Assembly (NCBI GenBank): GCA_964475215.1
Contig: CAYYVT010000031.1
Location: 1-25,568 of the forward strand
Reading direction: 5' to 3'
DNA from: DATKKG01 sp964475215
Lineage (GTDB): Archaea > Thermoproteota > Nitrososphaeria > Conexivisphaerales > DTJL01
Length of the DNA stretch: 25,568 bases
The notes below the pieces were generated by a model. The model had not been told where the DNA came from. It did no database searches and saw nothing but the letters and a program-made list of their open reading frames with translations. This document shows, piece after piece, positions 20,657-25,568 of this stretch. A program made the position numbers and the translations under genes. Positions within the stretch are counted from its first letter, which is position 1; each line of letters begins with the position of its first letter.

Positions 20657-21325
20657 TCATTCTCGGCTTCTGATGTAGGATGTCACCCAGAAGGACCTCC
20701 TGGCGACGCCCGCGTTCTTGACCTGGGGGAGGCTGAGTAGCAGGTAGGACACTCCGGCGACGAAGAGGAGCTGCAGCACGTTGAACACGAATGTGAAGCC
20801 CAGCACTATCGCCATGGCGTTGCCGTTGGTGAGGGTTATCCCCACCAGCTGGAGGGGGCCCTTCACGAAGGTGATTATGCCGGGGACCGTGTAGACGAGG
20901 AGGATGACGATGTAGTTGGCGGGCGTCGTGACCAGCACCCTCGTGATCACGCCGAGGGAGGTGCCGATCCCGGTCGCCTTGCCCACGGTCGGGTTCTTGC
21001 TCCTCGAGGCGAGCGACATTCCCAGCCAGATCCCGACCAGAGAGGAGAGTATGGCTACGAGCTTCAACACAGGGCCGACGGGGAGGTTCTGGCCCACCAC
21101 CCACAGGGTGGCGAACTCCACGAAGGAGGCCGTTACGGCAGGGACGGGCCCGAAGATGTAGAACGCGAGCAGGATGGCAATCTCGCCGAGGTCGAACTGG
21201 AGGTAGGGGATCAGGGGGAAGCTGAGCACGAGCGCCTGGGAGATGGTGGTGAGGACCACCGCCAGGGCTCCGAATATGGCGCCGCCCACTATGAGCTCGC
21301 TTCTGCCGCGAAGGGTCCGGTCCAT
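20657..21325 (-). CDS. ECF transporter S component, riboflavin (RibU)-like
   Basis: This integral membrane protein of 222 residues has about six helices. YLQFDLGEIAILLAFYIFGP corresponds to the conserved LKFDxSDIPxLIGAFxFGP block of riboflavin-specific S components, and RVLVTTPANYIVILL to the R...NY block later in the chain. Together with its position opposite a riboflavin kinase this supports flavin uptake. The energising ATPase/EcfT subunits are not in the window. ATG 21325 is preferred to GTG 21343 because it lies about 29 nt from the minus-strand box CTAAATAC (21351-21358). The 3' end is 14 nt from the convergent phosphoribosyltransferase gene. Confidence 0.85.
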   Translation of the reverse strand: MDRTLRGRSELIVGGAIFGALAVVLTTISQALVLSFPLIPYLQFDLGEIAILLAFYIFGPVPAVTASFVEFATLWVVGQNLPVGPVLKLVAILSSLVGIWLGMSLASRSKNPTVGKATGIGTSLGVITRVLVTTPANYIVILLVYTVPGIITFVKGPLQLVGITLTNGNAMAIVLGFTFVFNVLQLLFVAGVSYLLLSLPQVKNAGVARRSFWVTSYIRSRE

Positions 21326-21331
21326 GTCTTT

Positions 21332-21384
21332 TGTAATTACCACCTTCCTGGTATTTAGGTGTTAATGGTAATAACCACTTAAGT
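21332..21384. promoter_or_regulatory. Divergent riboflavin promoter/operator region with three TGGTAWT boxes
   Basis: Between the transporter and the riboflavin kinase lie two promoters: CTAAATAC on the minus strand (21351-21358) and ACTTAAGT on the plus strand (21377-21384, a perfect palindrome). Three copies of TGGTAWT surround them: minus-strand 21342-21336, plus-strand 21349-21355 and plus-strand 21366-21372. The last is part of the near-palindrome TGGTAATAACCA (21366-21377, 5 of 6 pairs), and the first overlaps the palindrome GTAATTAC (21333-21340). Placement on and between both TATA boxes suits a repressor site. Confidence 0.55.
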
Positions 21385-21422
21385 AGTAGACACAGCCTCT
21401 CACATGGCGCGGTGGAGGTCCT

Positions 21423-22133
21423 TTGGTAAGGGTCAAGAATTACGCCAAGTCACCCTATTTCCCCACGCTGGTCGAGCTCCTCCTCCTCGGAGCCAAGAGC
21501 AAGTTCGTGGGGATGACGACGGAGAACCTGGCCGCGGAGCTGGGCAAGTCCCAGCAGGCCATCTCCCAGCACATCCTCCAGCTGGAGCGGCAGGGCTATA
21601 TCGTCAGGGAGAAGGAGGGGAGGAGATTCAACATAAAGCTCACCGACAGGGCGGTGAACGACCTCACATCATACTACCTGATGCTCAGGAGCGTCCTCGA
21701 AGAGACGCCCGACATCTACGAGTTCAACGGAGAGCTCTTCACCGGGCTGGGGGAGGGGGCCTACTACGTCAGCCTGGGTGGCTACACCAAGCAGTTCAAG
21801 GAGAAGCTGGGCTTCGTGCCCTTTCCGGGGACCCTCAACCTCAGGCTGGACTCGAGGACCGATAGGGTCCAGATCGAAGAGCTGAAGTCAAGGACAGGGA
21901 TCGTCATCGATGGGTTCCAGGACGGAACCCGGTCCTTCGGCGCCCTCAGGGTCTTCCCCGCCCTGATCGAGGATGAGAGGGGCGGAATCCTAGCCATAGA
22001 CAGGACGCACTATGACGCGTCGGTGCTGGAGGCGATAGCCCCGAAGAACCTCCGGGACGCCCTCGGGCTCAAGGACGGGGCGAAGGTCTCCGTCAAGGTC
22101 TTCCTTCAGACCCCCAACTCGAGGCCGAGGTAG
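21423..22133 (+). CDS. ribK: CTP-dependent riboflavin kinase with N-terminal HTH domain (RbkR-like)
   Basis: This two-domain protein has 236 residues. Residues 1-90 are a winged helix-turn-helix (MTTENLAAELGKSQQAISQH, then ILQLERQGYIVREKEGRRF). Residues 98-236 are the archaeal riboflavin kinase: FNGELFTGLGEGAYYVSLGGY, FKEKLGFVPFPGTLNLRL, and a late VFPALIEDERGGILAIDRTHY. The kinase makes FMN using CTP; in archaea the fused form acts also as a riboflavin-responsive regulator (RbkR). TTG 21423 follows GGAGG (21414-21418) by 4 nt. It probably controls the divergent transporter and itself. A GNAT gene starts 1 nt after its stop. Confidence 0.93.
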   Translation: MVRVKNYAKSPYFPTLVELLLLGAKSKFVGMTTENLAAELGKSQQAISQHILQLERQGYIVREKEGRRFNIKLTDRAVNDLTSYYLMLRSVLEETPDIYEFNGELFTGLGEGAYYVSLGGYTKQFKEKLGFVPFPGTLNLRLDSRTDRVQIEELKSRTGIVIDGFQDGTRSFGALRVFPALIEDERGGILAIDRTHYDASVLEAIAPKNLRDALGLKDGAKVSVKVFLQTPNSRPR

Positions 22134-22134
22134 C

Positions 22135-22671
22135 ATGGCCCCTTCAGGGGCGCGGAAGAGGGCCTCTCACATTGTGAGAGAGGCCGTCGCCGAAGACGTG
22201 GAGACCCTTGTGAGGCACAGGCACCTGATGTTCGAAGACATTCGGCCGAGGAAGCCTGAGGAACACGTAGCGGGCGACCGGATCTTCAGGTCATGGCTGA
22301 AGAAGATGATGAGGGAAAGGCAGGTGGCCTTCTTCGTGGCCTCCAACGGGGAAGGTGAAATCGTGGCCAGCGGAGGGGTGTGGCTTCGAGAGCGACAGCC
22401 TCACCTGGCCGACAGAGCGGGCCCCACTCCATATGTGCTCTCGATGTACACGGTTCCCGCGTACAGGGCGAAGGGCTACGCCACCTCGATCCTCGAGAAG
22501 GCGGAGGAGTGGTGCAGGAAGAGGGGCTTCGCCATAATGTCCCTCCACGCCTCGGAGATGGGGAGGCCCTTGTACTCAAGCCTGGGGTGGGAGCGAACCT
22601 GGGAGATGCAGAAGAAACTCGGCGCCGACGAAAGACCGAAGGGCGGACGGAGCCGCCCACGCCAATCTTAA
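22135..22671 (+). CDS. GNAT-family N-acetyltransferase
   Basis: This 178-residue protein is a single GNAT domain: IVREAVAEDVETLVRHRHLMF (helix alpha 1), VASGGVWLRERQP, the acetyl-CoA strand YVLSMYTVPAYRAKGYATSIL with the RxxGxA pyrophosphate loop (RAKGYA), and LHASEMGRPLYSSLGWERTWEM at the end. The acceptor is unknown. The N-terminal 12 residues and the last 20, rich in Lys, Arg and Pro, look disordered. It starts 1 nt after the riboflavin kinase stop and is probably in the same operon. Its stop codon lies inside the TATA box of the next gene. Confidence 0.88.
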   Translation: MAPSGARKRASHIVREAVAEDVETLVRHRHLMFEDIRPRKPEEHVAGDRIFRSWLKKMMRERQVAFFVASNGEGEIVASGGVWLRERQPHLADRAGPTPYVLSMYTVPAYRAKGYATSILEKAEEWCRKRGFAIMSLHASEMGRPLYSSLGWERTWEMQKKLGADERPKGGRSRPRQS

Positions 22672-22674
22672 ATA
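22668..22674 (+). promoter_or_regulatory. TATA box of upp, overlapping the GNAT stop codon
   Basis: TTAAATA is centred 27 nt before ATG 22698. The TAA stop of the GNAT gene (22669-22671) is part of the box. Confidence 0.65.
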
Positions 22675-22697
22675 ACGGCCCATTCCGAGGTTCCTAG

Positions 22698-23357
22698 ATG
22701 TCAGCTTCACGTAAGAACGTGCACATCATCGACCATCCGCTGGCACAGTCCATCCTCACGGATCTGAGGAACAAGGACACCACCCAGATACCCTTCCGGA
22801 AGGGGCTGGTCAAGCTGGGGCGCCTGATTTCCTTCTACGTCATATACTCGTTCCCCACGAAGCAGATTGAAGTGGAGACCCCAATGAGGATCAAGGCCAA
22901 GGGAGTCATCGTCCCCGATATGGAGCACATCGTCATAATCAACGTCCTGAGGGCGGCCACGGCCCTCGTGGAGGGAATGCTGAAGTCGTTCCCGCACGCA
23001 CGGCTGGGCGTCCTCGCCATCCAGAGGGTTGAGGAGAAGGAAGGGGTGGAGAACGTCAAGCCCGTCAAGTACTTCGTCAAGATCCCCAAGTTCGGCCCTG
23101 AGGATACGGTGATAGTCGCCGACCCGATGCTCGCCACCGGGGGGACGCTTCTTACCACCATCGCCGAGGTGTACAAGATAGGGAAGCCGAAGAGGCTCCT
23201 CATCTGCTGCGTCATCTCCAGCGAGTATGGCGTTGACAAGGTCATGACGGCATATCCCGAAGCGGAGCTGTACACCGTCGCCGTCGATCGCGAACTGAAC
23301 TCCCATGCGTATATCGTGCCAGGGCTGGGGGACGCTGGGGACCGGTCCTTCGGCTAG
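22698..23357 (+). CDS. upp: Uracil phosphoribosyltransferase
   Basis: This 219-residue salvage enzyme makes UMP from uracil and PRPP. VHIIDHPLAQSILTDLRNKD at the start, LVKLGRLISFYVIY, INVLRAATALVEGML, the PRPP loop TVIVADPMLATGGT (residues 137-150) and the C-terminal VPGLGDAGDRSFG uracil-binding loop are all characteristic. Length is normal. ATG 22698 lies 27 nt from the TATA box, a clear leaderless start. It converges on lysS; T-rich DNA just past the stop may end its transcript. Confidence 0.95.
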   Translation: MSASRKNVHIIDHPLAQSILTDLRNKDTTQIPFRKGLVKLGRLISFYVIYSFPTKQIEVETPMRIKAKGVIVPDMEHIVIINVLRAATALVEGMLKSFPHARLGVLAIQRVEEKEGVENVKPVKYFVKIPKFGPEDTVIVADPMLATGGTLLTTIAEVYKIGKPKRLLICCVISSEYGVDKVMTAYPEAELYTVAVDRELNSHAYIVPGLGDAGDRSFG

Positions 23358-23371
23358 AGTCCACGGACCCT

Positions 23372-24961
23372 TCAGTTTTGTTTTATCGCCCGCGTGAGCG
23401 CGGACGACGTCCTCTTGACGCCGGTATCCACGATGTAGGGGCCGAGGCGAGGACCCTTTTCGCTACCTAGAAGTATCTCGTAGAGGAGCCTGAAGAAATC
23501 CCCGGGCGGTATCCCGTTTCGCTTGGCCACCTCGAAGATCTCGAATTGAACCCTCTCGGGTTCCTTCTGACCCTCCAAGGAAGCAATCAGGTCCGCCACG
23601 GCCTTCCTCTCAGCCTCTCCCAGGTCCACCTTGGGAGGCTCTCCCATGATCTCGGTGGACCAGCTCCTTGCCATCTGGATCCTCTGAAGGAGCTCCGGCG
23701 TGGCCTCGGTGACCATCTTGTACGCCTGAAGGCGGCGCACGCTGTAACCCGTCACGTCTTCGGAGGGCGCGGAGAAGGCTATCTCGGCCAGGAGGCGGTA
23801 GGGGATATGGATGGAGGGCGCCTTCGGAGGGCGCAGGAAGTTGGTGTATTCGTAGAGGCCCCTGAGCCTGGCCAGCTTCTCCGGCGGGTCCACCTTGGAC
23901 TTGCCGAAGTATACGTCCTCCATGTAGTCGAGTTCGTCCATGTACTTCGGGATGTCCGCGACGGAGAGGTTCCTGGTCCCGGCTATGCGCTTGTACATCA
24001 GGAGGACAAGGCTCCTCGTCGAGCCGTAGCGGAACCACATCTGGGGGGTGAAGACGTTCCCGGCGGACTTCGAGATCTTCCTCCCGGACCTGTCGAGGAA
24101 CATCTCGTACTGGACGTGGAAGGGAGGATGGAAGGAAAGCACGTTCTCGGCCACCCAGTCGTTCACCTTGACCGAATCCGAGATGTCCTTGCCGTAGGCC
24201 TCGAACCTGATGTCCAAGGCGGCCCACCTTGCAGCAAACTCCACCTTCCAGGAGAGCTTCCCCTCACCCTTGGAGAGCCTGGCGTCCCCTTCGTGGCCGC
24301 ACCCGTCGATCTTCTTCTCCCGGAGCTCCGTCCCCTCGCAGCGGTAGTGGACGGATGAGGACTTGGGGTCCCAGCCAATGGCTCTCGTCGTGTACATCCT
24401 GCCACAGTTGGCACAGATGGCGAAATAGGGGAGGGAGTCCTCGTACTTCTCCTGGCCGGTGAGCTCCCTTATGGTCTGGCCGATGCGGTCGCTAGCCGAG
24501 AGTATCTTCTCGGCCTGAGCGCCCAGGGCGTTCCTCCTGTAGGCCTCCGCGCCGCTTTCGAACCTGTACTCGGCCCCCACCTTGTCCAGGGCGTCCCTGA
24601 GGAGGCTGCCCATGTGGCCGCCATAGCTGGGATGGCAGCCGTACGGATCGGGTATGGCGGAGACCGGCATGGCGATGTACTTCTCCAGCTCCCTGCCGAG
24701 GCCCGCCGGGACCTTCCGCAGGCCGTCCATGTCGTCGGTGAATGCTATCAGCTCGCTCTTGACCCCCTGGTCTTCAAGGGCCAGCTTGGCGCCGTACCCC
24801 CTGAGGGCATCGCCCAGGCTGCCGACGTGGGGTATCCCGCTGGCGCCCAGCCCCGACTCAACTCTCACGAGATGGGTGCTGCGGCCGAGGGACCTCTCCC
24901 GTTCGATTATCTCGCTCGCCAGCTTGTCGAGCCAAGTCCCCCTACCGATCAGATTCTCCAA
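23372..24961 (-). CDS. lysS: Lysyl-tRNA synthetase, class I
   Basis: This 529-residue class I enzyme is the form found in most archaea. HIGH equivalent PHVG (residues 44-47) in ESGLGASGIPHVGSLGD, KMSKS equivalent KISKS (295-299) in SGRKISKSAGNVF, and cysteines at 183, 186, 208 and 221 that could bind zinc. The C-terminal helical anticodon-binding domain ends at ALTRAIKQN. TTG 24961 is chosen about 32 nt from an AT-rich box and starts immediately ahead of the conserved GRGTWLDKLA. It lies 48 nt downstream of cdc48 on the same strand but seems to have its own promoter. Confidence 0.96.
   Translation of the reverse strand: MENLIGRGTWLDKLASEIIERERSLGRSTHLVRVESGLGASGIPHVGSLGDALRGYGAKLALEDQGVKSELIAFTDDMDGLRKVPAGLGRELEKYIAMPVSAIPDPYGCHPSYGGHMGSLLRDALDKVGAEYRFESGAEAYRRNALGAQAEKILSASDRIGQTIRELTGQEKYEDSLPYFAICANCGRMYTTRAIGWDPKSSSVHYRCEGTELREKKIDGCGHEGDARLSKGEGKLSWKVEFAARWAALDIRFEAYGKDISDSVKVNDWVAENVLSFHPPFHVQYEMFLDRSGRKISKSAGNVFTPQMWFRYGSTRSLVLLMYKRIAGTRNLSVADIPKYMDELDYMEDVYFGKSKVDPPEKLARLRGLYEYTNFLRPPKAPSIHIPYRLLAEIAFSAPSEDVTGYSVRRLQAYKMVTEATPELLQRIQMARSWSTEIMGEPPKVDLGEAERKAVADLIASLEGQKEPERVQFEIFEVAKRNGIPPGDFFRLLYEILLGSEKGPRLGPYIVDTGVKRTSSALTRAIKQN
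23376..23386 (+). terminator. T-rich tract after upp
   Basis: TTTTGTTTTAT lies 19 nt after the upp stop, inside the last codons of the convergent lysS gene. Archaeal RNA polymerase can terminate at such U-rich stretches without a hairpin. Confidence 0.45.
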
Positions 24962-24988
24962 TACAGGCTGAAGGTTGCAAAAATGGAA

Positions 24989-24997
24989 GATAAAAAG
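24989..24997 (-). promoter_or_regulatory. TATA-like box of lysS
   Basis: CTTTTTATC on the minus strand, in the 48-bp gap between cdc48 and lysS, about 32 nt from TTG 24961. The T-rich DNA could equally serve as a terminator for cdc48. Confidence 0.4.
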
Positions 24998-25009
24998 GTG
25001 AGGAGGCGC

Positions 25010-25568
25010 CTAGCGGTAGTACGGCACAGGCGCCTTCTCGAGCGGCTTGCCTTCCCTAGAGGCCCTGACCTTCTTTATCGACTCCTCAAGGAGCTTCTGG
25101 GTCAGCACTGCTTCGTTGACGTGCTTCTTCGTGTCCTCGGGCTCGGGGTACTTGGCGACGAAGTCCTGCAGGACCAGCGAGACCGCGGTGTTGATCACCG
25201 AAGCGAGGTCGGCACCGCTGAGGCCCTCGGTCAGCTCCACCAGGCTCTCGAAGTTGACGTCCGCCGCCAGGGGCTTCCCGGCCGAGTGTATCTTGAGTAT
25301 GGCCAGACGAGCGGCCTTGTCGGGCATCCCGACGAAGATGAGCTTGTCGAAGCGGCCTGCCCGGAGCAGCGACGGATCCACCATGTCGATCCTGTTGGTG
25401 GCGGCGAGCACGACGACCCCGGAGAGCGCCTGAATCCCGTCCAGCTCGGTGAGCAGCTGGCTCACGACCCTTTCGGTCACCATGCTCTCCCCTCCCATCC
25501 CTCTCGTCGGGGCCAGGGCGTCGACTTCGTCGAAGAAGATGATGCAGGGAGACGCCTGTCGCGCCCGC
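25010..25568 (-). CDS. Cdc48/p97-type AAA+ ATPase, C-terminal part (5' end cut by window edge)
   Basis: The visible 185 residues are the second half of an AAA+ module, most likely D2 of archaeal Cdc48 (VAT). The frame enters from the window edge with RARQASPCIIFFDEVDALAP (Walker B), then GGESMVTERVVSQLLTELDG, VVVLAATNRIDMVDPSLLRAGRFD (sensor 1 and arginine fingers) and TEGLSGADLASVINTA (sensor 2). The protein unfolds substrates for degradation or complex disassembly. It ends in PVPYYR, a hydrophobic-Tyr-X (HbYX) terminus like that of proteasome-activating ATPases. The Walker A motif lies outside the window. Confidence 0.92.
   Translation of the reverse strand, partial: RARQASPCIIFFDEVDALAPTRGMGGESMVTERVVSQLLTELDGIQALSGVVVLAATNRIDMVDPSLLRAGRFDKLIFVGMPDKAARLAILKIHSAGKPLAADVNFESLVELTEGLSGADLASVINTAVSLVLQDFVAKYPEPEDTKKHVNEAVLTQKLLEESIKKVRASREGKPLEKAPVPYYR

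Noticed and set aside
1..25568. Mobile elements, CRISPR arrays, toxin-antitoxin pairs, restriction systems.
   Set aside because: No direct-repeat array, transposase, integrase, Cas, methylase or antitoxin-like gene was seen on either strand.

Overview
The window is about 25.6 kb of GC-rich, densely packed archaeal chromosome. Archaeal origin is shown by an ABCE1/Rli1 ribosome-recycling ATPase, a Trm5-type tRNA methyltransferase, class I lysyl-tRNA synthetase, a CTP-type riboflavin kinase with N-terminal HTH, a Tfx-family regulator, DUF99, a Cdc48 AAA ATPase, and TATA boxes about 25-30 nt upstream of many start codons, which points to frequent leaderless transcripts. The single-chain (fused) GMP synthase and the overall gene set fit the TACK archaea, most likely a Nitrososphaeria/Thaumarchaeota- or Bathyarchaeia-like heterotroph. 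That lineage call is inference, since no marker phylogeny could be run. I see no transposon, integrase, CRISPR array or phage gene; this looks like core chromosome.

Layout. (1) 1-1924: a partial winged-helix-like protein diverges from a HAD phosphatase followed by a short-chain dehydrogenase. (2) 1997-4056: a tight queD-queC-folE2 operon for the preQ0 precursor of archaeosine. (3) 4198-5324: a membrane-anchored protein with a HEPN-like Rx4H motif, translationally coupled to a DUF99 (endonuclease V-like) protein. (4) 5308-8032, minus: Trm5-family methyltransferase and ABCE1. (5) 8214-12652: Tfx-like regulator converging on a four-gene minus-strand operon, moaD-like / FAD subunit / [2Fe-2S] subunit / molybdopterin subunit, of a xanthine-dehydrogenase-class molybdenum hydroxylase. 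(6) 12781-14371: a tRNA-Arg(GCG)-like gene with odd bases at conserved positions, a Nudix hydrolase, an uncharacterised Cys-containing protein and a stand-alone cyclic-nucleotide-binding domain. (7) 14584-18470: glutamate dehydrogenase, a SpoIIM/DUF95 membrane protein, and a membrane family-2 glycosyltransferase preceded by a possible leader ORF. (8) 18464-23357: nucleotide and flavin metabolism, with GMP synthase divergent from a purine-type phosphoribosyltransferase, an ECF/RibU-like transporter divergent from HTH-riboflavin kinase, a GNAT acetyltransferase, and uracil phosphoribosyltransferase. (9) 23372-25568, minus: lysyl-tRNA synthetase and the C-terminal part of Cdc48.

Functional themes are tRNA maturation and translation (archaeosine, Trm5, LysRS, ABCE1, tRNA), nucleobase salvage (GuaA, two phosphoribosyltransferases, perhaps the Mo hydroxylase) and flavin/molybdenum cofactors. 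The most interesting non-coding signal is that three divergent gene pairs (centres near 470, 13414 and 20035) appear to share one AT-rich box placed almost equidistant from both start codons. The riboflavin locus carries three TGGTAWT boxes in about 40 bp between its divergent genes, a good candidate operator for autoregulation by the HTH-riboflavin kinase.
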